Assembly: GCF_025905425.1 (NCBI RefSeq)
Contig: NZ_CP109603.1
Coordinates: forward strand, 1,462,001-1,526,000
Source: Pseudomonas putida
Lineage (GTDB): Bacteria; Pseudomonadota; Gammaproteobacteria; Pseudomonadales; Pseudomonadaceae
DNA length: 64,000 nucleotides
Reading direction: 5' to 3'
Under the pieces are notes generated by a model. It ran no database searches and was not told where the DNA came from. It saw only the letters and a list, made by a program, of their open reading frames with translations. Every line of letters starts with the position of its first letter. The stretch's first letter is position 1. Positions 8,601 to 17,253 of this stretch are shown here, one piece after another. A program made the translations under genes and the position numbers.

Positions 8601-9729
8601 GCGCAATGACCCGGTAGGGAATTTGCCCATGTTGCCGCCAGGTCTTCACTTCGGGCACCTGCAACGCTTGTGCTTGAGCAATGTCGGATTGACCTCGCTC
8701 CAGAGCGATTTCCTTGGCCGTTTCAGCCATTTGCGAAGCTTGCAACTCAGTGGCAACAAACTGACCGCAGTGCCTGGCTTGGGTGACCTGCACCGCTTGA
8801 TCAGCCTGGATCTGCAGCACAACCGGCTGGCTACCCTGGATGAGGTGCAGCACCTGTCGTCATTGACCCAGCTGGCCTTGAACGACAACCAGCTCACTGC
8901 CATACCCGGCTTGGCAACCCTCACCCGGCTCACGCGCCTGGACCTGCGGCGCAACCGCCTAACTGCGCTTGACGGTGTACAGGGCCTTACGCTGCTGACG
9001 CAACTGGACTTGAGTGACAACCTGTTGTCAGCCCTTCCCGAGCAGATTCGCAGGCTCGTGCGGCTGCAGTACCTGAATGTGAGCAACAACCAGTTCACAT
9101 CACTGCCAGCGGGTATTGAGCACATGGTTGGCCTGACCCAGTTGAACCTTGCCGGTAATCGCCTTACCGACCTGCCGGACACCGTGGGCGGGCTGAGCAG
9201 GCTGTTGCAGTTGCACCTGGCAGAGAACAGATTGACGCGTGTACCAGCGGCGCTGAGCAATTTGACGGGCTTGAGAATCCTCAACTTGCGCGGCAATCGC
9301 CTCACGGCCATACCCGAGGGCCTGGAACGGCTGCGGCAGCTGGTCGAGCTGTACCTGGCTGACAACCAGATCATCATCGATGCGCCAGGTGGCCAACGGC
9401 TGGAAGCCTTCAGCGCCTTGCGAACGCTCAGCTTGAATGGCAACCCTATTGGCATGATTCCGCCACTGCGCAACCTCGACCACCTGCTTCATCTGTCGCT
9501 TCGCTCGACAGGGCTGAGCGAATTTCCCCTGGCATTTCTGGAGCGCCATGTGGGCGTGTATGTGAATCTTGCCGACAATCTGATAGTCGAGCTGAGCGAG
9601 CGGGCATTGGGCTGGATTCGGCAACACCCCAACCGACTCAATTTGAACAACAATCCCCTTGATGAGGAGGTGCTGGCGCGTTGGCGGGCGGCGCGCATGC
9701 AGTTTGACACGCTGAGCCAACGGGGCTGA
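5680..9729 (+). CDS. DUF6543 / leucine-rich-repeat giant protein lacking the NEL domain
   Basis: A 1349-residue protein of the Pseudomonas DUF6543 ('dermonecrotic toxin domain')-LRR-NEL family. It has no signal peptide. The N-terminal region (to about 480) is the DUF6543-type domain, with a hydrophobic stretch at about 389-412 followed by DEVYEGYADWQLGD and a second at about 441-460. A linker rich in paralogue-conserved motifs (for example RPPVRLGDGRLGYPLSG-like) leads to about 14 leucine-rich repeats at about 979-1330 of the type LxxLDLxxNxLTxLP. The protein stops about 20 residues after the last repeat, where relatives carry the NEL ubiquitin-ligase domain. It is immediately followed by a paralogue (69 bp apart), so the two are probably co-transcribed. 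Known relatives are effector/toxin-like; delivery and target here are unknown. Confidence 0.85.
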   Translation: MTAPTLQPNLTDTLIASRLPTWLGTASLDRLGTLRASLQQQQRIQHRLAALFSRITPLDTFAKTLLDQALSERQMPGLDVRQAKLRHTTLIPASSAVPGGLGQALSEVSDVTLLAAALHNFAEQHTPPAGALQTQVIVDAQGAVQVLSPETYIALCRSVDVGGQYQGHLESILLAPGYEGTQVASLLEEGARVNLEADVRLAAARGDIDERTYLQYLPVISKVAVVAADTTRLKPFELRVLGKLLRGVVAFEARREGRSSAPLEGVVLWVPDDVQGALRRFDSWDDLWRNLGQRCRTNGYPSFIQRFISERDRCAFSLTLHRLLQARAGGPPLQLDGRSHAIAGPLFQHVRQVRLDTLLDDACVLATPTAKASQAERERRMSDYASAGFDLLGLASLFVPALGLPLLGIAALQITDEVYEGYADWQLGDREGALNHLWCVAENLAAGVALASIGVVAGRLIERSAYVDALLPIMTERHELRLIDAALPGYALPDQGLAVGERAVVAGQSRLRTHLATYQVVEDAQGAGLRIRHPSRAQAYSPWLDDNGEGGWTHQLESPQHWQGATQLMQRLNSAWATLDPLTAERVMRITGFDEGRLRRLHLDHAPAPARLQDALQRYQLHAQHPELHGAAFELHLSGLQSPTGAAERVLKRDFPGLTPRCAREITLRAGPDVVDAMNSSQRVPLALASEARWLLRDSRLDRACAGFYQAAAVNADTERLALGLTADVAPWAQTERVELRSERLSGDLLAQSGAQDATRVKYIVKRGQGYQALDTAGVTLPSASENDSVVQALWWHLDEAQKQRLGEGGRAAEQLGHALAIRAGEQRERVATLLGMAPVEGAIRPPVRLGDGRLGYPLSGGDASRPLRGQVVTTADLQARQSIRAGLHQLFPHRPAQDVMWLALQLAQRPGRTIWTAFSELARQVERLDLSLRAWRGQATAENYHRRQRVGQLIREAWQPDFYGPGGVEALVVRNDPVGNLPMLPPGLHFGHLQRLCLSNVGLTSLQSDFLGRFSHLRSLQLSGNKLTAVPGLGDLHRLISLDLQHNRLATLDEVQHLSSLTQLALNDNQLTAIPGLATLTRLTRLDLRRNRLTALDGVQGLTLLTQLDLSDNLLSALPEQIRRLVRLQYLNVSNNQFTSLPAGIEHMVGLTQLNLAGNRLTDLPDTVGGLSRLLQLHLAENRLTRVPAALSNLTGLRILNLRGNRLTAIPEGLERLRQLVELYLADNQIIIDAPGGQRLEAFSALRTLSLNGNPIGMIPPLRNLDHLLHLSLRSTGLSEFPLAFLERHVGVYVNLADNLIVELSERALGWIRQHPNRLNLNNNPLDEEVLARWRAARMQFDTLSQRG

Positions 9730-9798
9730 CGCAATAGTTACCGCAAGCGCCCCGCTGTGCAGTGGTGCAATCGCGGCTTCAGCCTTGAGGAGCCTGCG

Positions 9799-12700
9799 AT
9801 GCAGAACTCGCCTTTCCCCGACGATTCCACCGATGCTTTGGTTGCCAGTCGCCTGCCTGGCTGGTTGACCAAGGCCTCGCCGGAAACCCTCTACAGCCTG
9901 CATGAGAGCCAGCGACGGCAACAGCAGGTACAGCAGCAGTTGCACAGCTGGCTGGCGCAGATCACGCCGCTGGATGTCTTTGCTGCCCCGTTGTTGCAAA
10001 ACGCTTTGCAAACGCAACATCAGCTGACGCTCGATGTGCGCCAGGCCAACTTGCGACGCAGGACGTTGCAGCGTTTCCCTTCACACATTGCTCACATCCC
10101 GGATGGCATCAAAGAGCGGATCTACCAGCACAGCCTGTTGCAGTCGGCCCTGCACAACTTCACTGAAGGCGAAACACTCGCCAGCGCGATCTTGCCGGGC
10201 ACCGCCGTGCTGGATGCGACCGGGCAGGCGTGTGCCCTTTCTCCCAAGGCTTTCTTCACGCTGTGTCGCTCGCTTGACCTGGGTGGCCAGTATCAGTCCT
10301 ACCTGCGGGCGCAACTGGTGCCGAACGGGGAGGCTGGCCGACAACTCGAGGCGCTGGTTGAGGAAGGGTTTCGCGCAAGCCTGGAGGCGGCGCTGAAGCT
10401 GTCCCTGGTCAACGGGGAAATCCCGCGGCACGCCTACGCGCATTGTGCTCCGCTGTTTGCCCTGTTTACCCCGGGTGCTTCTTCGGTGCCGGGGTTGCGC
10501 CCAATGCAACTGCGCGTATTCGGCCAGTGGGTGCGCGGTGCAGTGGCGTTTGAAGTCACCCATCAGGGGGCAACCGGTGCGGCGTTAGAGGGGGTCTTGT
10601 GCTGGATCCCCGATGACCCTCAAGGCCCCTTGACCTGGTACCCATCCTGGGACGTCTTGTACGTGACCCTGGGCAAGCAGTTTCGCTTGCCAGGCTACGT
10701 CGAGTTCTTTCAGCGGTTTATCGGCGCCCGCGACCTGGAAACCTACACGCGTGCCTTGGACAAGGCGTTGAAAGCCAGCGGCCTGGATGTCCCGGTCCAG
10801 CTTGATGGGCGTCATGAAGCCATCGACGTGCCGCTGTTCGAACACTTGCGCAAGCAGCAGATCGACACCTTGCTGGACAATGCCAAGGTGCATGCGGTGC
10901 CTACTGCAGAAGTGGATGCGCAGGTGCGTGACAGGCGCCTGCATTTCTACCTGAGTTTTGCGCTCGATGCATTGGGCCTGGCAAGTTTCGCGCTACCTGT
11001 GCTGGCGTTGCCGCTATTGGGTATTACTGCGCTGCAGGTGGCGGATGAGGTCTATGAGGGTTATGCCGATTGGTATCTGGGTGACCGTCAGGGCGCGTTG
11101 GAACATGTGTATGCGGTTGCCGAGACCGTGGTAATGACCGCTATCAACGTAGGCGCTGGCGCAGCATCGCACCGTCTGGCACGAGCCGCACGGGTCGATG
11201 ACTTGGTGCCTGTGCACACGGATGAGGGGGCGTTGAGGCTGTGCGACCCCTATTTGCCAGGCCATATCGCTGCCGGTGCCGGGCAGCATGGGCTTGAGAT
11301 GCCCCATGAATGGCATGGCAGTGTCGAGCTGCTGCAGGATCTTGACCCTCAATGGACACAGCTGGATCAGCAGGCTGTGCACACCGTGATGCGCGCCACG
11401 GGCTTCAACGAGGACCAGCTGCGCCGTCTGCACGTGGAACAGGCCCCGTCTCCGGCGCGTTTGAAAGACGCCGTGCAAAGGCAGCAGTTACACGCTGAAT
11501 TGCCGTGGCTGCAAGACGAGGGTTTTGAGCGTCATCTGCAGGCGCAGCAGCCTTTGCCATCGGACGCTGAAGCGCAGCTTTGCCGGGACTTCCCCGGGCT
11601 GTCCGTCAACGGGGCACGTGAAATTCTCGAACACAGCGCCGAGGGGCTCGTCGAGCAGTTGCAAGCGCGTCAGCGAGTACCGCTGGCCTTGGCTGAGCAG
11701 GCGCGCTGGTATCTGCGCGATGCACGCTTGGACCGTGCGTGCGCGGGTCTGCTGCAAAGCGCTGCAATCAACCGGGATACCGAGCAATTGGCCTTGGACC
11801 TGATCGCGGAGCGCGCGCCCTGGCGCGGGTTGCGGATAGAAATGCGCAAGGGGACGCGCTTGGGCGAACGAACAGCCTGGATAGGGCCGCAAGAGGCCAG
11901 TGAAGTGCGTACCGTGCTCAAAACGGACGAGGGTTATCAGGCTCTGGATGCAGAGGGCCAGCCGATGCCGTCGGCCAAGGCCGACGACAGCCTGTTCCAG
12001 GCATTGCTGTTGCAGCTGGACCCGTGGCAGAAGAGGGCATTGGGCAATGCCGGGGATTCTCCGCAAGCGTTGGCCGATCACCTCTCGCAATGGGCCAGCG
12101 AGCAACGCGACAAGGTCGCCTCTTTATTGGCTATGGCGCCGATCGGGCTGGGCTTCCGGCCGCCGGTAAGGTTGGGGGACGGTCGCCTGGGCTACCCGTT
12201 GAGTGGGCGAGGCGAAAGCAGTAACCGCGCATTACGGCGCGGTGTTCAGCGGCTGTTTCCTGACGTTGACGAGAATGCCATGGTGCATTTCGTCGCTGAA
12301 GCCCGCAGCCTTGGACGGCCCCCCTGGAACCATTACCTGCGGCTGTGTGACGACTTGCGCGCCTTGGATCAGGCGTTAGGGGCGTGGCTTCGGCAATCCT
12401 CCGGGCCCATCCAACTGATCAGACGCGCGCGCATTGCCCGGCGCATTCGCCATGCCTGGCAACGGCGCGTTCGCGATACGCACGGCAATCTTGCGCTGAT
12501 ACTGGACGGGACACGCCTGGGCACACTGCCGGCATTGCCCGAGTCGGTACGCTTCGAGCGCGTGACCACGCTGACCTTGAGCAGCCTCGAACTCACCGCG
12601 GTCGATCAGGGTTTTCTCGCCCGTTTCCCCAACGTGCGGCATCTGGACCTGTCGTCGAACAGGCTGGTATCAATACCCGATACCAGCGCGTACACGCAAC

Positions 12701-14859
12701 TGGAGCTGATCGACCTGCGCGATAACCGTATCGTCGATATCAGCGAAGTGCAGGCTGGTTTGTTGCGCGCTAACCCAGACCGCGTGCGTTTGCAGGGCAA
12801 CCCGTTATCAGCCGAAGCGCGCGAACGGTTGGCCATCGAGCCTGTGGCGCCGCGCGCGCAGGCCGATGAGCCGTGGTTCGACGGGTTGAGCGATGAGGAG
12901 GCTGCACACCGGCGTAGCCAGTGGCAGGCGCTTGAGCAGGAAGCTGGCAGCGATGGCTTCTTTGCATTTCTTGAGGCGTTGTGGCCCTCCGAGGCCTCTG
13001 CACTTCAACCTGCCGAGATGCGCCGGCGGGTGGGGGAATTGCTCAATGCCATGTACCACCATGCGCATATCCGTCGGGCCATTTTCCGGCAGGCCGCTGT
13101 ACCACAACGCGGCATTGATCTTGATGCACTGATCATCAGCCTTCAGGTGGCATTACGTACAGACGGCCTGCGGGGCAGGGCGCTGGAACGGGCGTTGCGT
13201 AGCCTGGGGCGTGAGCTGTTCAGGCTAGACCAGGTCAACCGCTATGCAGCGCAGCACATCGAAGCCTTGCGCTTGCGCGCTGTACCCTTCAATCCAAGCG
13301 AAGTTTTTTTGGCCTTCCGCGTTCAGCTTGCAGAGCCACTGGGCATTTATGGCCAGCCCACGTACATGAGTTTCAGGCACGTCGAACAAGTGACGGCTGA
13401 TGACCTGATCGCAGCCGAAGCTGCGGTGTACGACGCCGAGAACTCCGAGGCACTCAGCCAGTACCTGGCACAACAAGCGTTCTGGCACGATCATGTGCGG
13501 GTCGCCTATGCCGATCAGTTTTCGGCCGTTCGGCAGGCGTACGCTGATCGGCTAGCTGCATTGGCTGTAGACCCGGCGACAGGGCAAATGCCGGAAGGTG
13601 ACGCTGACCGCCTCGTCGAGCAGCGCAAGGAAGAGGAGCAGGCACTGAGGCTGAGCTTGGCCCGTGGCAACGCTTGGACATGGTATCGGCTCGAACCGCC
13701 CCATGGCCCGGGTACCCGCGCCTATGCTCATTTGTCGAGGCGCCTTGAGATGAGCCTGGACACTTGGCGCGGGCTGCCCGGTGACCCGGAACATGATGCT
13801 CGATCTCATATTGCAGACGTCCTGCGGGCGTTTTGGCAGTCCAATTACCGCGAGGAGGGCCCCTCTCTGGGCTCGTCCAGTGTTGGCTCGGCCATCAGCT
13901 CGTTGCCAGGGCTTCCCTCAGGCATCATGTTTGAACGGTTACGCGCCTTGTCATTACGCAATCAGCAACTTTCGGTTGTCGATGCCGATTTCTTGCGTCG
14001 ATTTCCCAATCTGGAGGATGTGGACCTGTCGGGGAATCGGATCGCTCACCTGAATGGGTTGGAACATCTACCACAACTGCGCCGGTTGACCCTGGGGGGA
14101 AACCGGCTCGAAACGGTCAGCGGGCTGGAACACTTGACTCAACTGACCGATCTGGATCTCAGTGGTAATCAACTGGAGCAGATGCCTGACGGTGTCGAGC
14201 AGTTGGCTCAACTGACCAGCCTGGATCTGTCCTTTAACCAGATCGCGGGCTTGGATGATCGTATCGGGCAGTTGGCAAACCTTGAGAACCTGCAGCTGCG
14301 CGGCAACCTGCTGGGTACAGTGCCCAGCACGCTCGGCAATCTCGCCCAGTTGCGCATTCTAAACCTGGGTGCGAACCGTTTGCAGGTTGTCCCGGAGCAT
14401 TTGAGTCAGCTGAGCCGGTTGACCCAGCTGTACCTGCAGGACAACGCTATCACCTTGGATGCGCAAGGCCAATTACGCCTGGAATGGTTCGCCAGGCTGG
14501 AAATTCTCAGCCTTGAAGGAAACCCGCTGGGTGCATTGCCGCAGTTGCGCTACAACATACACCTGCAATTTTTGTCATTACGAGCGACGGGCATGCGCAG
14601 TTTTCCTCTGGCTCTACTGCAACGCTATCCCGAGTTGATCGTCGACTTGCGCGGTAACCGAATTGGGGTGCTGACCGATGAAGCGTTGAGCTGGGTGGAG
14701 GCACATCCGGATACGGTCAATCTTGAGCACAATCAGCTGAGCGAGGCTGTTATGGGGCGAATTCGAGAGGCGCTGGCGCGGTTGATGGCAGAGCGGGAGA
14801 GGGTGGCTGAGCAACAGATGCCGCCCGCGCAGAGGAAACCACGGGGTCGTAGGGGCTGA
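9799..14859 (+). CDS. DUF6543 giant protein with two LRR arrays around a Cys-less NEL-like domain
   Basis: A 1686-residue paralogue of the preceding protein. The ATG at 9799 is chosen because TTGAGGAG precedes it and the next residues (DALVASRLPGWL) match the paralogue start. The DUF6543-type region has hydrophobic parts at about 386-410 and 440-455 around DEVYEGYADWYLGD. A short LRR block lies at about 907-1010, then a NEL-like domain at about 1023-1290 (SLGRELFRLDQVNRYA, EVFLAFRVQLAEPLG, QQAFWHDHVRVAY). The position of the catalytic Cys is Ile1106. A second pre-LRR linker and about 12 further repeats (from about 1365) follow, closely resembling the LRR end of the neighbour, then a basic tail ending RKPRGRRG. 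It looks like a fusion of two family members; ligase activity is unlikely. Confidence 0.82.
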   Translation: MQNSPFPDDSTDALVASRLPGWLTKASPETLYSLHESQRRQQQVQQQLHSWLAQITPLDVFAAPLLQNALQTQHQLTLDVRQANLRRRTLQRFPSHIAHIPDGIKERIYQHSLLQSALHNFTEGETLASAILPGTAVLDATGQACALSPKAFFTLCRSLDLGGQYQSYLRAQLVPNGEAGRQLEALVEEGFRASLEAALKLSLVNGEIPRHAYAHCAPLFALFTPGASSVPGLRPMQLRVFGQWVRGAVAFEVTHQGATGAALEGVLCWIPDDPQGPLTWYPSWDVLYVTLGKQFRLPGYVEFFQRFIGARDLETYTRALDKALKASGLDVPVQLDGRHEAIDVPLFEHLRKQQIDTLLDNAKVHAVPTAEVDAQVRDRRLHFYLSFALDALGLASFALPVLALPLLGITALQVADEVYEGYADWYLGDRQGALEHVYAVAETVVMTAINVGAGAASHRLARAARVDDLVPVHTDEGALRLCDPYLPGHIAAGAGQHGLEMPHEWHGSVELLQDLDPQWTQLDQQAVHTVMRATGFNEDQLRRLHVEQAPSPARLKDAVQRQQLHAELPWLQDEGFERHLQAQQPLPSDAEAQLCRDFPGLSVNGAREILEHSAEGLVEQLQARQRVPLALAEQARWYLRDARLDRACAGLLQSAAINRDTEQLALDLIAERAPWRGLRIEMRKGTRLGERTAWIGPQEASEVRTVLKTDEGYQALDAEGQPMPSAKADDSLFQALLLQLDPWQKRALGNAGDSPQALADHLSQWASEQRDKVASLLAMAPIGLGFRPPVRLGDGRLGYPLSGRGESSNRALRRGVQRLFPDVDENAMVHFVAEARSLGRPPWNHYLRLCDDLRALDQALGAWLRQSSGPIQLIRRARIARRIRHAWQRRVRDTHGNLALILDGTRLGTLPALPESVRFERVTTLTLSSLELTAVDQGFLARFPNVRHLDLSSNRLVSIPDTSAYTQLELIDLRDNRIVDISEVQAGLLRANPDRVRLQGNPLSAEARERLAIEPVAPRAQADEPWFDGLSDEEAAHRRSQWQALEQEAGSDGFFAFLEALWPSEASALQPAEMRRRVGELLNAMYHHAHIRRAIFRQAAVPQRGIDLDALIISLQVALRTDGLRGRALERALRSLGRELFRLDQVNRYAAQHIEALRLRAVPFNPSEVFLAFRVQLAEPLGIYGQPTYMSFRHVEQVTADDLIAAEAAVYDAENSEALSQYLAQQAFWHDHVRVAYADQFSAVRQAYADRLAALAVDPATGQMPEGDADRLVEQRKEEEQALRLSLARGNAWTWYRLEPPHGPGTRAYAHLSRRLEMSLDTWRGLPGDPEHDARSHIADVLRAFWQSNYREEGPSLGSSSVGSAISSLPGLPSGIMFERLRALSLRNQQLSVVDADFLRRFPNLEDVDLSGNRIAHLNGLEHLPQLRRLTLGGNRLETVSGLEHLTQLTDLDLSGNQLEQMPDGVEQLAQLTSLDLSFNQIAGLDDRIGQLANLENLQLRGNLLGTVPSTLGNLAQLRILNLGANRLQVVPEHLSQLSRLTQLYLQDNAITLDAQGQLRLEWFARLEILSLEGNPLGALPQLRYNIHLQFLSLRATGMRSFPLALLQRYPELIVDLRGNRIGVLTDEALSWVEAHPDTVNLEHNQLSEAVMGRIREALARLMAERERVAEQQMPPAQRKPRGRRG

Positions 14860-14860
14860 G

Positions 14861-14897
14861 GCTAAAAAGGACATGGCCCACCGGGCGGTGGGCCATG
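14861..14897 (-). terminator. Rho-independent terminator of the cysI-DUF934 operon
   Basis: A perfect 11-bp stem (CATGGCCCACC / GGTGGGCCATG, arms 14872-14882 and 14887-14897) with a 4-nt loop. Read on the minus strand it is followed by a T-rich run (complement of AAAAAGG at 14864-14870). It lies 11 bp after the DUF934 stop and may also stop transcripts from the LRR gene on the other strand. Confidence 0.75.
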
Positions 14898-14908
14898 CAG
14901 CGTAACGA

Positions 14909-15403
14909 TCAGCGGCGGCGGAACAGCGGCAGCGGCTGGTCGGTGGCGCCCTGGTAGGTCACCGAGAAGTCCTTCAGGCTCTGCAGCGCGTCTTCCGGGT
15001 CCTTGTCGGCACGGATTGCGAATGCATCAAAACCGCAGCGGGCCATGAAGAACAGCTGGTCGCGCAGCACGTCGCCAATGGCGCGCAGCTCGCCGGTGAA
15101 CTTGTAGCGGTCACGCAGCAGGCGCGCATTGGAGTAGTTGCGCCCGTCGGTGAAGGCCGGGAAGTTCAGGGCGATGACCTGGAAGTGCTGAACATCATCG
15201 CCGATCTCTTCCGCTTCTTCGTCGCTGTCCAGCCAGATGCCAAGGCCGCCGTCGCGGGCCTTGAGCACGTGGGCATGGTCGCGCCACAGTTGCAGCGGGA
15301 CGATGTAGTCGTCGCAGTTGGTCAACTCGTCGAACGAGGTTTCCTTGGGCAGCAGGTGCCAGGTTTCGTCGACGATCTGGTTGTTCTTAATGATTCGCTG
15401 CAT
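14909..15403 (-). CDS. DUF934 protein, sulfite-reductase-associated
   Basis: A 164-residue soluble protein of the DUF934 family, almost always encoded directly after cysI in proteobacteria and thought to support sulfite reduction; its biochemical role is not settled. Family features are MQRIIKNNQIVDETWHLL at the start, IVPLQLWRDH, LNFPAFTDGRNYSNARLLRDR, and LRAIGDVLRDQLFFMARCGF near the end. The ATG at 15403 gives the conserved N terminus and overlaps the cysI 3' end by 17 bp, so translation is probably coupled. A strong terminator follows. Confidence 0.9.
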   Translation of the reverse strand: MQRIIKNNQIVDETWHLLPKETSFDELTNCDDYIVPLQLWRDHAHVLKARDGGLGIWLDSDEEAEEIGDDVQHFQVIALNFPAFTDGRNYSNARLLRDRYKFTGELRAIGDVLRDQLFFMARCGFDAFAIRADKDPEDALQSLKDFSVTYQGATDQPLPLFRRR

Positions 15404-17039
15404 AGACGCGTTCCTTGAAGGGGTCGATGCCGATACGCTGGTAGGTGTCGATGAAACGCTCTTCCTCGGTACGCTGTTCAACGTACACGGCGATCAGCTT
15501 TTCAATCACATCGGCCATGGCGTCCTGGGCAAAGGACGGGCCGAGGATCTTGCCCAGGCTCGCGTCACGTGCAGCGTTGCCGCCCAGGGACACCTGGTAG
15601 AACTCCTCGCCTTTCTTGTCCACACCGAGGATGCCGATGTGGCCCACGTGGTGGTGGCCGCAGGCGTTCATGCAACCGGAGATGTTCAGGTCGATTTCGC
15701 CGATGTCGAACAGGTAGTCCAGGTCGTCAAAGCGGCGCTGGATGGATTCGGCGATCGGGATCGACTTGGCGTTGGCCAGCGAGCAGTAGTCGCCACCCGG
15801 GCAGCAGATGATGTCGGTCAGCAGGCCGATGTTCGGCGTGGCGAAACCACCTTCGCGCAGCTCCAGCCACAGGGCGTGCAGCTGGCGCTGCTCGACGTCG
15901 GCCAGGATGATGTTCTGTTCGTGCGAAGTACGCAGGAAACCGAAGCTGTAGCGTTCGGCAAGGTCCGCCACGGCGTCCAGCTGCTTGTCGGTCAGGTCGC
16001 CTGGGGCAACGCCGGTGGGCTTGAGTGACAGGGTCACGGCCACATAGCCAGGGCGCTTGTGGGCGCGGGTGTTGCGCGAGCGCCAGCGGGCGAAGCCTGG
16101 GGCTTCGGCGTCCTGGGCGCTGTAATCCACATTGTCCAGGGCCAGGTAGTCCGGGTCGATGAAGTGGCGCGAAACGCGCTGTACTTCATCTTCGGTCAGG
16201 GTGCTGCTGCCGCCACGCAGGTGGACCATTTCGGCCTCGACCTTCTCGGCGAACACTTCAGGCGTCAGCGCCTTGACCAGGATCTTGATCCGCGCCTTGT
16301 ACTTGTTGTCACGGCGACCGTAACGGTTGTACACGCGCAGGATGGCGTCCAGGTAGCTGATCAGGTCCTGCCAAGGCAGGAACTCGTTGATGAACGAGCC
16401 AACCACCGGGGTACGCCCCAGGCCGCCGCCGACCAGCACGCGGAAGCCCAGTTCGCCCGCTTCGTTGCGCACTGGCTCCAGGCCAATATCGTGCACTTCG
16501 ATGGCGGCGCGGTCTTCCTTCGAGCCGTTGATGGCGATCTTGAATTTACGCGGCAGGTAGGCGAATTCTGGGTGGAAGGTGGTCCACTGACGGACGATCT
16601 CGCACCATGGGCGCGGGTCGATCAGCTCGTCTGCGGCAACACCGGCGAACTGGTCGGTGGTGGTGTTGCGCAGGCAGTTGCCGCTGGTCTGGATCGCGTG
16701 CATCTGCACGGTGGCCAGCTCGGCAAGGATGTCCGGGATGTCTTCCAGCGCCGGCCAGTTGTACTGCACGTTCTGGCGGGTGGAAATGTGGGCGTAGCCC
16801 TTGTCGTAGTCGCGAGCGATCTTGGCCAGTGTGCGGACCTGGCGGGCGTTCAGCTGGCCATACGGCACGGCGACGCGCAGCATCGGGGCGAAACGTTGGA
16901 TATAAAGGCCGTTCTGCAGGCGCAGAGGGCGGAATTCTTCTTCGCTCAGCTCCCCGGCCAGGTAGCGGCGGGTCTGATCACGGAACTGCTTGACGCGGTC
17001 CTCGATGATCCGCTGATCGTACTCGTCGTATACGTACAT
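15387..17039 (-). CDS. cysI: Sulfite reductase hemoprotein (nitrite/sulfite reductase family)
   Basis: A 550-residue siroheme/[4Fe-4S] enzyme that reduces sulfite to sulfide with six electrons in assimilatory cysteine synthesis. Two ferredoxin-like half-domain repeats are present. The cluster and siroheme ligands are visible: Cys413 and Cys419 in CPGGDYC, and Cys456 and Cys460 in GCMNACGHHHVGHIGILG. Other motifs are ISTRQNVQYNWPALEDIPDI and TSGNCLRNTTTDQFAG. In Pseudomonas the gene at this position, followed by DUF934, is the sulfite reductase CysI; a nitrite reductase would share the fold, but the DUF934 partner favours sulfite. It is divergent from the binding-protein gene across 214 bp, where a CysB site would be expected but was not pinned down. 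Confidence 0.92.
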   Translation of the reverse strand: MYVYDEYDQRIIEDRVKQFRDQTRRYLAGELSEEEFRPLRLQNGLYIQRFAPMLRVAVPYGQLNARQVRTLAKIARDYDKGYAHISTRQNVQYNWPALEDIPDILAELATVQMHAIQTSGNCLRNTTTDQFAGVAADELIDPRPWCEIVRQWTTFHPEFAYLPRKFKIAINGSKEDRAAIEVHDIGLEPVRNEAGELGFRVLVGGGLGRTPVVGSFINEFLPWQDLISYLDAILRVYNRYGRRDNKYKARIKILVKALTPEVFAEKVEAEMVHLRGGSSTLTEDEVQRVSRHFIDPDYLALDNVDYSAQDAEAPGFARWRSRNTRAHKRPGYVAVTLSLKPTGVAPGDLTDKQLDAVADLAERYSFGFLRTSHEQNIILADVEQRQLHALWLELREGGFATPNIGLLTDIICCPGGDYCSLANAKSIPIAESIQRRFDDLDYLFDIGEIDLNISGCMNACGHHHVGHIGILGVDKKGEEFYQVSLGGNAARDASLGKILGPSFAQDAMADVIEKLIAVYVEQRTEEERFIDTYQRIGIDPFKERVYAANH

Positions 17040-17253
17040 AAAAGTCCTGTCTCAGGCTGCATGCAGCTATTCGCGCGCACGGCCGCGCACTCCGGTTCGG
17101 AGCTGGGGAACGATATCAGAGTGTGTTTATGCGCTAAAGTGATGTTTTTGCATATGAAAAGAACCAAACGAACTAAGTGAGACTGACTGGCATTTGTTCG
17201 CCCTGAGGTGCCGTGGGTTTATACTCGCGGGTTTGTTGCAGGGGTGTAACCGC

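Noticed and set aside
9757..9798. Earlier start for the second LRR protein
   Set aside because: No ribosome-binding site, and the 14 extra residues do not match the paralogue; ATG 9799 has TTGAGGAG and aligns with the neighbour.
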